NCBI GenBank assembly: GCA_028023455.1
Contig: JAQFVV010000030.1
Location: forward strand, 4,482,501 to 4,546,500
Reading direction: 5' to 3'
Source of the DNA: Epiperipatus broadwayi
Taxonomy: Eukaryota > Onychophora > Udeonychophora > Euonychophora > Peripatidae
Length of the DNA stretch: 64,000 nucleotides
Shown here: piece after piece, positions 20,942 to 33,591 of the stretch
How positions within the stretch are numbered: position 1 is the first letter of the stretch
Layout: each line of letters starts with the position of its first letter
The notes under the pieces: model-generated
Database searches by the model: none
What the model was told of the DNA's origin: nothing
What the model saw: the letters and a program-made list of their open reading frames with translations, nothing else
Position numbers and translations under genes: made by a program

Positions 20942-21644
20942 TTCAGTGTCCAGCGGCACTCTATTGCTCGCTGGATTGCAAATATCAATAACACAATATA
21001 TAATTATTAATGAAGCAGGCCGGCAAGTAGGTTTAAATAATGAAGATTTATTTACTGGATTATATATGAGTTAATCACTATTAATATATGCAAAGTATGA
21101 CTAATATACACACGCTATTATTATATATAAATAAGGAGCCCAAAGGCATAGCAAAATAATAAAGAGATCGATACGACCTGTTATAGTTCCCTAGATTTAC
21201 TTTGGCACGTCCGGTGGTAAACCTCTTCGCAAGGCTAAGTGAAGAAAGGAGCTGACTGGAGCACCTGAGGGAAAGGCACATCTACCTTTCAAGAGCTTCA
21301 CTTAGCAAGTGTCCTCTCTCAGTTCAATAATAGATCCATTACTTGTCATGCCTTGATTTTGGAGTAGCCTCCCTTCATTGGCCATCCGCAGTCCATGTGG
21401 TGGTCATCTCTTAGTTCTTATACGATGTCTGATTAGATAATGTCACACCTTTAACATTGTCTATTTTAAGCAATGGCTTTGTTTACATTATCTAATCCTT
21501 CTTGATAAATTACTTTATAGTTTAGCGTTAATATATCATTTAATTATTTACAATACACAATTAGCAATCCGTTAGTTTTACATTTATTTTTATTACTAGT
21601 TAAATGTATTTTTTCTAAACATGCATATACACACACATTTAGCA
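20942..21644 (-). repeat. 5' LTR of the Ty3/gypsy element
   Basis: 703 bp, co-linear with the other LTR with scattered substitutions and small indels. It is followed by TSD TATGT at 21645-21649. Confidence 0.93.
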
Positions 21645-21649
21645 TATGT

Positions 21650-23120
21650 TATATGGCATCTTCAATTATCTTCTACTTTAAATATTGAGCTTTGAGAGCT
21701 AATTTTTCTATAATGATGAGTTTGGCGTCCATTTCTGATATATCTCAGAGGTTATGAGATTTCCCCCTATAAAGAATGAATGATTCCATGTAGAATACAA
21801 GCAATTATAAATGATAGTTCCATACTATATTAATAAAAGCACCACAGATATTCAAATTAATTTGTTCAATTACGGCATGCATAATAATTTGTAATATTCA
21901 TTAATTCTGAATTGGCTATAAAAAAATTCTGAGTAAATTCTTTCCAAACTTGATATATAATCTATAAACATTTATAAGCAAATTATAAATAATAATTCAA
22001 ATAGTCATCCAAATCCTAGGAACGGAAAAACCTCTTAAATGAATGAATGAATAAAGAAAAACGACAATAATAAAACAAATATTTGATTAATTAAATTCAG
22101 AAGCACACAGCCATTGTAATAAATAAGGAAATGGCGTTATTTCTCAGGAATTCACAAAAAATTTGAGAACTGGAAGGATCTGAATTGAAATCAATATGAG
22201 AATGTTTTATCTCTGTACTAAACCCTTTAGGGCACTAAATTATAGATAACATAAATGCAAAAAGAGATCAAAAATTACTCCCCTTACATTTAAAATTTAA
22301 TATTTACGGAAGAATAACGTTAATCTTTCCATTACATATTGTACCATTTTTAAAAAAATAGCCCTCCCTCCCACAATGCTTAAACTCAGGAATCTATTAT
22401 ATTGAGAGAAGGTTGTATGGTCTGCTTGATTCTTGTTTCAAAAATATATTTATTAATTACCATGTGTACAAATTGGAAAGGATATATACAAAGTTAAATG
22501 AGGTTATGCTAAGTCTTGAGAGTTCTTGTTGAATGGTTTAGCGGACCAGCATGTTTATCATTCTTGTCAAATTTGTCTTAAAATTATGGAAGTATGTGCA
22601 GACAACCAGAAGGGTACATATACAAATCAATCTAATCTATATTGTACCCTTCAATTAAATGAAACTAAAATTAATTTCTAGCTACATTAAACTATAGTCA
22701 AGTTACATAAAACAATGACTATCAAGACCCTTAATATTAAGATTAGCTCAAGATACACTGCTAACATACAATATCTAATAAAATAAACATTTTATAATAA
22801 TTAACTATAAGAAACTTATTAAATTAAAAAAAATAGCACTCATGTTCACAATAAATAATTATGGTTCCAACTAGAATACTTAGCTCATTTATTTTGCTAA
22901 TAAATTTAATTATAACTAGCTCATTATTATAAATAAAATATGGCTTGATTAAAATAACAAATATGATTATAAAACTTTATGTGAGACATTCAGCAAGGTA
23001 TAATGGCCTAAACATTGAGTATACATACCTAAAGATACATTCTCAATGGTATTAGAATATTACCCCACCAAATTCATGTAAAAAAACTACCACATAATAC
23101 TCTCATGTCTTTAAACACAC
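21650..23120. other. AT-rich intergenic DNA
   Basis: I see no gene or element end. A purine/pyrimidine-rich patch lies near 22365. Confidence 0.5.
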
Positions 23121-23127
23121 ATATAAA

Positions 23128-23372
23128 GTTGGAGGTTGGTGTGGATTAAAGCCTGTCCATTAAAGTATGAAGGTTTGCTATTTTAATATAAACTGAGCAC
23201 TGATTATATATGTGTGTGTGTGTGAGATGATAATCTGGACCAACTGATGAGTGCTGATTATTTGTCTTTTCTACATGTGTGTGGTCATGTGTATCAGTTG
23301 TATGAGATAGTGTGGATAGTTGAAGGGTGCTTGAAAATCTGAATTCAAATCCCCTATACTTACAATTAAGCT
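23128..23372 (+). mobile_element. Family 3 unit, hammerhead internally deleted
   Basis: The sequence matches the family 3 unit from the CTGTCCATTAAAGTATGAAG end to the B box (GAATTCAAATCC, about 23340). After CTGATGAGTGCTG it jumps directly to ATTATTTGTC, which removes stem II, GAAA and the cleavage site. A (TG)n expansion precedes it. Confidence 0.75.
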
Positions 23373-23506
23373 CCCAGGTTTGTGAAGAGTGCCTGGTTTT
23401 CAAATATTTACACCTCAAGCTTGTATCCTGTCCATCCCCCTTCTATGTATTTAAATAGATAAGGTCCTATACATGAGGGGTCATAATGACTTGAGGTCAA
23501 TATGGG

Positions 23507-23840
23507 CATGGCAATAATATTGGCATCAGTATGGGATTTGGGTTTTCATCAGATTTTCAATGATATGGATGGCTAAAAAATTAAAGGTTGGTGTGAATTG
23601 AAGCCTGTCCATTAAAGTATGAATATTTTCTATCTTAATATAAACTGAGCACTGATTATATATGTGTGTAGATGATAATCTGGACCAACTGATGAGTGCT
23701 GGTTTAGCACAAAATATGTATATTGGTGATTATTTATCTTTTCTACATGTGTATGGTCATGTGTATCAGTTGTATGAGATAGTGTGGATAGTTTGAAGGG
23801 TGCTTGAAAATCTGAGTTCAAATCCCCTATACTTACATAT
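23507..23840 (+). mobile_element. Family 3 unit with near-intact hammerhead
   Basis: This second copy is in the same orientation as the one at 23.1 kb. It runs from GGCATCAGTATGGG through the ribozyme (23684-23727) to the tRNA-like end (B box AGTTCAAATCC, about 23816). Confidence 0.8.
23684..23727 (+). ncRNA. Hammerhead ribozyme, family 3, G12 lost
   Basis: ACCAA/TTGGT gives a perfect five-pair stem I. CTGATGA is at 23689-23695, and stem II GTGCT/AGCAC is perfect with loop GGTTT. Stem III is ATATGTAT, and the cleavage base is A23722. The GAAA box reads AAAA (23711-23714), so the catalytic guanine G12 is gone and no activity is expected. Confidence 0.75.
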
Positions 23841-24149
23841 AATAATCCTAACATATGATTTACAAATTTATTATAGAAATAACAATAAATTAATTACGAC
23901 TGCTTTAATAAAAATACTAATTGAAAATTTAACATCAACTGATAATTTTTAATCATCATCTTTTAATACAAATTTTACAATTCTTTTAAAAATAATCTCA
24001 GGTTCATTTCTAAGACTAATAATGAAACACATTAATTAAGACCCTGTAGTTAAATATGATGAGAGATTTTACATAATATCTAACTACCCTTACAAAAATA
24101 ATAATGACAATAAGCAACTAGGATACCCTAATGATTCTGAACATTAAAT

Positions 24150-24735
24150 CTAAAACAGGCAAAACTCTCATTACAGTAGTGCCACTCAGTGCCTACCAGA
24201 GTAATCAATGGATGCCAGAAGGCTTAGTGCATAAAATCCTATCTAGTGCCTACTCATTCAATATCTCCAGACTAGTTTCTGGCTTGTGGCCTTCGTCAGT
24301 GAGGAGCTTTGGATCTGAGAGCAATGCATCTAGATATTAGGATCTAATGCAACCCTCCAGCAGCCACCTTTTATCTCTACTTATCTACAAAACTATGAAA
24401 ATAAAATTGAAAACAATATTTTCAATCTAAACTCAGTAGCTTATATAGTCATGTGGGTCTGAACCCTGGTCAGTACCCATACATTTTGGTGTTTTGTAGT
24501 TAAAGTCGAGATAAAAGGTGGCTTCTGGAGGATTGCATTAGATCCTAAGATCTAGGTGCAGTGCTCTCAGATCCAAGGCTTCTCACTGATGAAGGCCACA
24601 AGCCAGAAACTAGTTTCAGGATATTGGATGAGTAGGCACTAGATAGGGATTTTATGTACAAGCCTTCTGGCATCCATTGATTACTCTGTCTTGCTTTGAG
24701 TGGCACTACTGTATGGATAGAGTTTTGATATTTTA
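24150..24735. mobile_element. Long family 2 foldback with one hammerhead in each arm
   Basis: The layout matches 9325-9952: a minus-strand unit (24150-24345), a central part with GAAAACAATATTTTCAATC, and a plus-strand unit (24530-24735). The minus ribozyme (24265-24304) has an intact core. The plus copy near 24578-24622 has CTGATGA and GAAAC but a changed cleavage side (GTTTCAGG), so its stem I is lost. Confidence 0.85.
24265..24304 (-). ncRNA. Hammerhead ribozyme, family 2
   Basis: Minus strand: CCTCA, CTGACGA (24293-24299; position 7 is C, which is tolerated), GGC/GCC stem II, GAAA, ACTAGT, C, TGGAG. Stem I has one C-A mismatch among five pairs. Confidence 0.7.
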
Positions 24736-24759
24736 TACTCCGATATTCTAATACCAAAA

Positions 24760-25910
24760 AAATTAAATAAAGACAAATATTAATACCTCCTTTGGTAAAT
24801 TAACTACTTATGGAAAAATACTTAAAATAAAACTTCATGAGTTTTCTCTATTTTAAATAGATTTATATTCTTTATAGCAAATTTAAAAAAAAAAAAACAT
24901 TAATAAATTATATTGTTTGATATTTTATTTTTCATTTTTTATATTTTATATTCATCATAGCATTCAAATCCTTCTTTCATTATTCTCTCCTTCATTCCAA
25001 TTCAAATATGCATTTATTTGAGTTTAATGATCACTAATATTTATAATATTTATGGGAATATTACTCATTCCTATACTACTTTTATAATATGATAATATTC
25101 CAATATCATTTGTTATAGAAATTTTTATATATCTCATCTTGTCTTGCATAAACTACAAGCTTTTAACAGTTTAGCCATTACTTTACCATCTTTTAAAAAC
25201 TATACTATGTTATTCCAGTGGTGATAGATAGCGATTATAGTGTGGGATATGGAATAATAACAATAATAATTCAAATGAGTAAGAAAAACATCATTATGGA
25301 TAGTGCTAAAAATAAAAGGTCTGTATTTATCAGGCATCTAAAATTCATGTCATGGCTTTCAGCTCTTATTGACTATAAATGAATGCACTGTCCATGGAAC
25401 AATACTATACAATCCTTTGATACCTGTACATTTAATGAATTCAAAGTGTGACAATATAGCTCACACATAACATCCTTTCAAACATATCCCTAAACATCTA
25501 GGATTTCATATAACAATTACTCTCCTGATGACCATCCTATATCTTCCACATACTAAATAACTCTATTAACATTATAAAATAGACAAGTCACATTACAAAA
25601 TAATTTCCAAACCACTTTACTAGAAAATAACAAAGATATAAAATTCATTTCAAGATGGTTTTAAAAGTTTTTTCAAGCACAAATGATCTTGACAACAACA
25701 TACATTGTTATTATAAATTTATTCATTTGTTGTTACATTATATAATTTAAAGATCAATTAAAATGCATATTCAAGCATTTATGATAAACAAATGTTTTAA
25801 AATATCCTTGGATATTTTAAGGCATTCACTTGCATTCATTTTTTATAATACATCTGATAATAATTATATAAATGATTCATTCAGCTTTTAAATATTCAAG
25901 CAATATGACA
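24760..25910. other. AT-rich intergenic DNA
   Basis: No gene or clear repeat is seen. Confidence 0.5.
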
Positions 25911-25911
25911 C

Positions 25912-26088
<177 letters not shown>

Positions 26089-26139
26089 TACTAATAAAAA
26101 AATACTAATTTTGAAATATATTTTAAAAATATCAAACAA

Positions 26140-29100
26140 TGCAATATAAATAATAAATAAAATTACCTATAATCCCAACAATTATTGGAACCATGAATGG
26201 CAATCCACTTCTTCTTGACCATTCATCCAAACAAGTAATAATTATTAATTATCTGTCAGAAAATTAATTTCTGAAAAACCCATTTTTCTTTATTTAATAT
26301 AAAAAACTAATCTGTCTTAAGATTAAATTTAAAAAAATACATTATAATAAACAGATTATTTAAAACATTATTTTTAAAATGCTAGCATTAAATGAAAATA
26401 ATGAGAAAAATTTAAAAGTTACGAAAAAGTCTTTCTTCAATGCTTTTCAAAAAATTTTCTCCATTGCCTAGTTATGGGTAGACAGTTATTAACAAAAGTT
26501 ATTCTTTCCCGACATCATTCAATGAAATGTATAACTAACTAAATTAATTCCTGCAGAATCTGGGAAAAATATTGGTCATCAAGGGAAGATAAATATTTAT
26601 TTGTCTTTTTTCTGAATATTTATCCAGGCACACAATATTTCAATAAAACAATAATTAAGGATCAATTTTTACGTAAAAAATATCTTATATGTACATATTT
26701 CATATTAATACCATCAGTTATATATATATCACAACATATTGCGATAATTATAACACATATAATATCTATATTTCCATCAGCAAAACATTAGTAGAATATT
26801 ATAAATATGTATCCATTTGTCATATTTTTTTAGCAGACATCCATATTTTGTTAACTAAAGATAAGTATTTTTTTAAAAAATATTCAAGGCTTTTATTATT
26901 TAAAATGCATATACTTCATTTAGTTATATTTTAGGTAACTTGACAGCTTTATCATCCAAGCATTAAATAAATTGTATAATATAAATCTTTAAAACAGATG
27001 CATTATAATTACTTTATTTTAGATAAAAAGTCATTTCAAAACATATAGTTTGTTTATTGGTTTTACTGTAAATAAATCTTTTTCAAAAGCATAAAACAGT
27101 CTTTCAAATTTTTTTAAAATGTATCATTTTCAGATATAAACTCCATTTAAATTAAGCATTAAAGATAAATTAAATATAAGATGTCCCATCTGCATTCATG
27201 TAACAATTATTTTTGCACATCATAAAAAAATCTCTAACTTAGCTTTTAATTTAAATACAAAATATTAATTTTTCTTTTTTTGAACTTAGTAATACTATGA
27301 GAATGATTTTTCATAAATATTCTTTTCCTATTTGTTAACTTAAATTTCCTTGAAAAATTAGATTTGTTATAACAAGACAGAGTTATTAAAGATAACTGTT
27401 CATTCTACCTGTATACATTAATTATATACAATTCAAATTCCTTATGGAACACAAAGTCTCCTCTGGTCCTATGGTTAAATCAGCATTTGGTGCACATTGT
27501 CCCAACACTTAAATGACTATTATTGTCTTTCATAAAAATCATTGTAGTGTTAAATCAAGCTTCAAGTAAAATTTTCTGATAGGGAACTACTGGTGGTTAT
27601 TCTATCATTATTTAAAACAATTATTAAATTATACTTTTAAAACTTTGAATAGAAAATAATAATAATTATAAAAATTACTGCTGTTACAATTAGACAAAAA
27701 AATATGAATTATAAATCACACACTAAACTGTATTACACTTTTTCACACACTGTACTGTCTAGACTTGATTGAACCTCTCCTTTTGTACTGATTTAATCTA
27801 GTGATTTCATTGGTTAATTCTGCTTTTAAAACACTTGCTCATTTACATAAACTAAATTAATTTCATCTTTAAAATTAAGTTTTAAAACTATGAGTCATCA
27901 TCTTTAAAGTATCCCAAATTATTCAATACTTTAAATATTAAATACTTGTATTAAAATATCAAATATCTTTATTAAAACAATTTAAATATTTTAATGACTT
28001 CAAAATATTAATTTTAAAACCAAATATATTTAAACAACTATAATAATTTTAACTGTTACTTTTTTAAAACATTATCTTCATACTTATTTTTGTGACATTT
28101 ACAATGTATCTAATTTTATTAATAAGCTAGAAATCAAAGTTTATTTTCCTAAGTCTTGAAAGCTCACACACCACAACCATCTTTAATCATGTGACACTTT
28201 CAGAACATTCCAGACGAATATTAAATTATTTATTATATAAATATTTTAAATAAAATAATAATTTTAAACACATTATATATAATATTTATTACTAGATTTA
28301 AACTATTATATTGTTATAATATCTATTGAATATAATAAATAAAATTAATTTTATCTTTTGAACAATATATTATATTGTTTTGTCACTTAGATTAAAATAA
28401 CTTTAAGCTATTTAATACATCTTTACAGGCTTCTATTTACTGACTTTGAATTCATACTACCTATAAAATCATAATTACATATTAGAAAATAACATAAATT
28501 TAATTTTTTTTAAAAATAGCTGTATTTCAAATCCTACTTAAATTATCTGCACTAAGTATAAGGGCACAATATATATATTACAAAATAGTACAATATAAAT
28601 TTAAAAGGTATTTTTGGGTTTATTTGTATATGATTTCGCTAATGTTACTTACACCCCTGCCATTTTTTGCATAAAAAATTATTTTAAAAATATTATTGAT
28701 GTCCTACAAGTAACCCTTTTTTAAAAAATTAGAATCCATCACATTTGTAAATAAGATTATCTGACTGTCCATTCAAAAACTTATTAAAAATGTGAAGTAG
28801 GATTGATAGATAATAGATGAATAATTTGAAATATAAAAATTAACAATAGTTTTAAACAATGAACTCTAAAAAGTTTTTCTAACTGGGGGATAACTTAGGT
28901 CTTTTATCATATTTATTTATACAATCCAGCCTCTTAATGTCCTCTCTGATTTTTGTTTTAATAGTGTCACATCTGAATAGAATCTTGCTGTTAGAAAAAT
29001 ATATATTGCATCTAGAATTCATAGCATTAGGAAGAGTGCTAATAATAATGAGTGTTGTTTTACCCATGTTCATCTCTTCTAGCACTGATGTGGTCACTTA

Positions 29101-29900
29101 TATTCATGTAAAAGACTCCACGAACTCAACATGGGACTTTATAAGACTTCAAAAAAAACAGTGAATCCTTAGCTTTAGAAAGAATGCTTCTAATTGTTTG
29201 ATTAGAAATACATATAGCTTTCATGTATTAGCATTTCAAAATATGTTTTTTACATGATAACATAACCTGTAATTATTATTGAAGTTCCCCCCCCCCTAAT
29301 ACCAAGAGCTTATCCAGATGTGACATTCTCCATCAAAATAAAATCAAAGAAAACATCAAAATAAACTGGATTGCAAACATGACAATATATCTAAATTTTC
29401 TTTTATTTGAGAAAATTTTTTACAACTCATTTATAAAAAGAACCATTTATTTACATTTCAGATTATTCATCAACTATTACCCCCACTTCACATTTGTGAC
29501 ATTCTTTTTTAATAATTACTCATTTAATCTTACTTCACATGTGTGATAGTTATTAAATAAATAAAAAAAAACTTTTTTCTTATAGTGTCTACAATATTTT
29601 AATTTTTTTTAAAATTCAGATAGTAACATGCATGAACTATTTGAAATACCAATGAAACATTAGTGTTAATTTCACATGGAAGAACCTAACAAATATACCT
29701 TTTAAATATATTACCCATAAAAAGTTTTGTTTTAACACACACACACACTCATATATATATATAACAATTTTAAATTATAATAACAAGAAATAATAGAGTG
29801 ATAATATACAAATTTAAACAGAAGTATTTTCAATTATATTATAATAATTTCATCAAAAATAGAAATAAAGAAAATTCAATAGGCTGTTTTTTTCCATATA
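26140..29900. other. Long AT-rich intergenic stretch
   Basis: I see no supported gene. A minus-strand frame at 28879-29097 (72 aa) has no motif I recognise. A C run lies at about 29287. Confidence 0.5.
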
Positions 29901-29909
29901 GTTAAAGTA

Positions 29910-30103
29910 ATATTAATATTAATATATAATAGTGATTACATATACATTAATTATACAGAAAAGTATTTTTAACACATAATTTCATCCTCTTTTCATTGTT
30001 TAACATAGAAAAGAGCATAAAATTACGCAAAGGAAAATACTTTTCTGTATTATTATAAATATATATTTTTTTGTAATCGCTATTATAAATTGATATTTAT
30101 ATT
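29910..30103. repeat. AT-rich foldback
   Basis: TACAGAAAAGTATTTTTA on the left pairs with AAAATACTTTTCTGTA on the right, with surrounding AT-rich arms also inverted. Confidence 0.65.
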
Positions 30104-30480
30104 ATTTTGTTATAATAATTAACAACTAAATTATTTTGCTTAAGTTTTTTATGTTATTATTGTTTATTATTTACTGTTTTTATAATTTAAAATTGTTATT
30201 ATAAGATTTGAAGTATAGGCATTTTTATATCTGAAACTTAATTGCAAATATAGGGGATTTGAACTCAGACTTTCAAGCACTATTCCACTATTCACACTAT
30301 CTCATACTATTAATACACATGACCATACACATGTAGAAAAGATAAATAATCACCAATATATGTATTTCTTGCTGAACCAGCACTCATCAGATTGAAGCCT
30401 GTCCATGAAAGTATGAAGATTTGCTATCTTCATATAAACTGAGCACTGATTATCTATATATATGGGAGATGATAATCTGG

Positions 30481-30524
30481 ACCAACTGATGAGTACTGGT
30501 TCAGCATGAAATACATATATTGGT
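30481..30524 (+). ncRNA. Hammerhead ribozyme, family 3, most complete copy
   Basis: ACCAA (30481-30485) pairs perfectly with TTGGT (30520-30524). CTGATGA is at 30486-30492. Stem II GTACT/AGCAT has four pairs including one G-U. GAAA is at 30508-30511, ATACATAT forms a three-pair stem III, and the cleavage base is A30519. Every invariant base is present. Confidence 0.8.
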
Positions 30525-30544
30525 GATAATTTATCTTTTCTGCA

Positions 30545-30625
30545 TGTGTGTGATCATGTATATCAATGGTATGAGATAGTGTGGATAGTTGAAGGTGGCT
30601 TGAAAGTCTGAGTTCAAATCCCCTA
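30545..30625 (+). promoter_or_regulatory. tRNA-like Pol III promoter of family 3
   Basis: The A-box-like TATCAATGGTATGAG is at 30560 and the B box AGTTCAAATCC at 30611-30621. It lies directly downstream of the ribozyme on the same strand. Confidence 0.55.
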
Positions 30626-30639
30626 CATTTACAATTGTT

Positions 30640-32515
30640 ATTATAGTATATTTTAAACAGGCAGTATTATTTTATATATAAAGAAACAAATCCATATCTC
30701 ATTTTAATAAAACATATTTTGCTAAACTACATAAGACTATGGAAAATTGTAGACATCAAAAATCTGCCATTTCAAAATTCACTACTTTATATATTATCTA
30801 ATTCTTGAGGATTTAATCATAAAACTTTTTGGATATTTTTCTACAAAGTCTGTCATGTTTTTTCCTCATAACCATTATCTTTTGCAGTCAAAACATTATG
30901 AGTTATATATATATATCAAAGCATTTTATGACTAAATGCAGAATATATCAAAATTGAAAAGTGCAGATGTACAGTCAATGTATGCAGGTCTCCAGCTTTG
31001 TTCTATGTTGCATATAAAGTATAAATACAAAGAAGGTGATATTTGGGGGAAAAATAATAGATGAGGAAAGGCGACATATTTTCCAGATTAATGTAATGAA
31101 GAATAAATAAATTGTGAATATAGATGAAGAAATAGATAATAAAAGCTTGTGTTAAATTATATCAAGATCAGAACACATCAATTTGATACCTTTTATTCTT
31201 CACGTTCTATACCAGATTTTAATTAGAATATATGAATACTAAAAGCAGAAAATAATTGTATTCAGCTGACATAATTATGGATATCAGTTTTTATATTCTA
31301 AATATCAAATGTGGTAACTTGTCCATAAATATAAGCATATTTCCTTTCTCTAATTTAACATCATCTTTTGTAAAACTGAATAATCAATGGTTACCAGATG
31401 ATAATCCAATATAATCCTTATTGTCAGACCATTTTTTCTAGCTTTTGGTTTTATTAATGAAAACTTGAGATTTAAAGTCAAAAATAATGTTCAGGAAGTT
31501 ATCTTTAACCACTTATTATCAAGCTAATAGTGTGAAATTTAAAAAAAATAAGATTTTGAATCAAAATTAATCAATTTCATTGGTTTCAGCTTAGAATCCT
31601 ATGTTCTTATTAAGGCATAGATCAGAAATTAGTCTGGGATGATATTGCAGTACCGACTTGTAAAGCTACAGAAGATGGTACTGGGCTGGAAAAAGTGTTA
31701 CTGTTTCTAGTTGCAAGCTGAAAGACTCAAGTCATAAAATGTATTAGGTTTTATTAATCATATAATAGTGAAATTTTAACAAGTATTGAAATTATGCATG
31801 GATCTAATTAAAACAAACTATAAAGAACAGTAAAGAACTACATTAATTATTAGTTCCACAAATAGTAAATTTACTGTATGAGGTTTTCCTTAATGACAAT
31901 TAATAAGTACTTATAAATATACTAGCATGGAAAATTCTAATCAAATATTACTGCTTTTTTTTGCCATTAGATCTAAATCTGGGATGTCTTTTTTCTTGTT
32001 TCATCTGATTCACCAAATATCACTTAATTTTTCAGAAAAAACATGGATCCAAAAAAGAACTGCTGACAGCAATATTTAAAAGGATCTCTGTCTTGCAACT
32101 CTGCCATTTTTTCAAATAAGTATATTTCATCGCAATTTGTGATTTAACTCCAAATTCTTTATGCTTATTAGTACTTCATCTGCACTTAGAAAGTAATTTT
32201 AAGTCAAGAATTTAATCTTTTAAAATTTAAGACAAAAAATATAACTTTATTCATTGCTTATTGCAAAGTATATGCCTTTAAAAAGGTATAGAAGTATAAA
32301 AATCACTGTGACATTATTATAAATGGTTATATGAGTAAGAGCTGTAATATAAGTATTGAAAATGAATACAACTTGCAAATTACAAATAAAACCCTCAATA
32401 ATATTTTCACAATTTCTAAGATTTAAAGTCAATTCTGAAAGATCAGAACTATAAGGCATAAAAGATGTTAAGCAAGCATTAATAATATATGATGTATAAA
32501 AGTAATCATAATTGC
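30640..32515. other. AT-rich intergenic DNA with a family 2-like scrap
   Basis: At about 31617-31665, ATCAGAAATTAGTCTGGGATG resembles the 3' half of a family 2 hammerhead without its CTGATGA box. Nothing else is recognisable. Confidence 0.4.
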
Positions 32516-32520
32516 AATAT

Positions 32521-32760
32521 TTAAAACAGGCAAAACTCTCCATACAGTAGTGCCACCCTGTGCCAACCAGAGTAATCAATGGATGCCAGAAGGCTTGTGC
32601 ATAACATCTCTATCTAATACCTACTCAACCAATATCCCCAGACTAGTTTCTAGCTTGGGGCTTCTGTCAGTGGGGAGTCTTGGATCTGAGAGCACTGCAC
32701 CTAGTGGCTTGCACTGAGTGGCACTACGGTATGGAGATTTTGCCTGTTTAATAACAGTTA
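32521..32760. mobile_element. Family 2 foldback, hammerhead core broken
   Basis: Inverted AAACAGGCAAAACTCTCCAT arms. The minus-strand ribozyme (about 32636-32676) keeps GAAAC, ACTAGT and TGGGG, but its first box reads CTGACAGA with an inserted base. Confidence 0.85.
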
Positions 32761-33329
32761 TGAGAAAGCATAAGAAATGGTGATGATGTAATGTTTAATG
32801 GTTTAATTGCCAGATTTAACATTTCAAAATTGTAATACATTCCTCTTACACAATTGGTTATATAATATCTGCCTGGTGAAAAATAATTTATTACCATACA
32901 TTAAACGTAAATAGCACTACTCTAATATAATAAATAACTAGCTCAGTCTTAAGTTTCTGATAACAAAAGTTTCAAATTCTTGACTGAGAAAAAAGAAAAA
33001 GAAAACAGTCTAGCCCCTTTTTTTTAAACATGAAAACTGTTGTTACTTTAACAATTTGAATTCAAATATCATTTGAGCTAATGAGCAAATTATCTTTACA
33101 ACCATTCATTTTATTTTATTGACAAAATACTAGATAATTTTTAATTTCATAATAGATTCAGTATTACAAAATTTCAACTACATCGCATATAAAAATGTAT
33201 TCGCAAACTTCTTATATAAAAAATATTATAAATTTATTGTTGAAACTAATGTATATATGCAAATAGTTGCAAATTTTATATACTTATTTATAAGTGTCTT
33301 TTAATCAAACAAAAAAAAAAAGAATATGT

Positions 33330-33433
33330 CAAGTGTTGTTAGCCGAGAGGTCAGCACAGTTGTCTTGCAAGCAAGCAGTTGGTTGCAGACGGTTGTTGCG
33401 GGGTCGCCTCCTGGCCGATGCTATGACACATGG
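33330..33433 (+). mobile_element. tRNA-derived SINE with 16-bp target-site duplication
   Basis: A box TTAGCCGAGAGGTCAGC, anticodon arm TTGTCTTGCAAGCAA, B-box-like GGGGTCGCCTCC, then the tail TGCTATGACACATGG. Flanking repeats are AAAAAAAAGAATATGT at about 33314-33329 and 33434-33449. It is the same family as 5495-5605 on the other strand. Confidence 0.85.
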
Positions 33434-33591
33434 AAAAAAAAGAATATGTTATTATGAACTATAGTTTTAAAAAAGTGTTTAAGATTCCAAAATGTGTATT
33501 AATATAATATCTTCAGACTAAACTCTCTACAAAAATTTAATTAATATAACAAAATATATAAGTATTAGTAGATTTTGAACATGATTCAGAT

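Larger units (their letters stand above)
16147..21644 (-). mobile_element. Ty3/gypsy LTR retrotransposon, full length, inactive
   Basis: Two direct repeats of 703 bp (16147-16849 and 20942-21644) flank an internal region read on the minus strand in the order gag, CCHC, protease, RT, RNase H, integrase, which is the Ty3/gypsy order. A 5-bp TSD (TATGT) is intact on both sides. The polypurine tract CTTGGGGGAGGT lies directly upstream of the 3' LTR (about 16850-16863), and a primer-binding site starting TGG follows the 5' LTR at 20940. Frameshifts and stops separate most domains, so the copy cannot make its proteins. The LTRs differ at scattered bases and small indels, so the insertion is not very recent. 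Confidence 0.95.
30245..30638. mobile_element. Family 3 foldback with two opposed hammerheads
   Basis: The outer ends are GGGGATTTGAACTC (30252 on) and GAGTTCAAATCCCC. The minus-strand ribozyme (about 30350-30392) keeps CTGATGA and GAAA but has lost the stem I partner. The plus-strand ribozyme (30481-30524) is complete. The centre, ATTGAAGCCTGTCCATGAAAG, is shorter than in the 4.2-kb copy. Confidence 0.85.

Noticed and set aside
28879-29164. Overlapping frames on both strands at 28.9-29.2 kb
   Set aside because: No motif, no conserved family resemblance and no second copy in the window.
33335-33420. A genuine tRNA-Ala gene
   Set aside because: The acceptor stem does not close, the B box is changed, and flanking target-site duplications mark it as a SINE.
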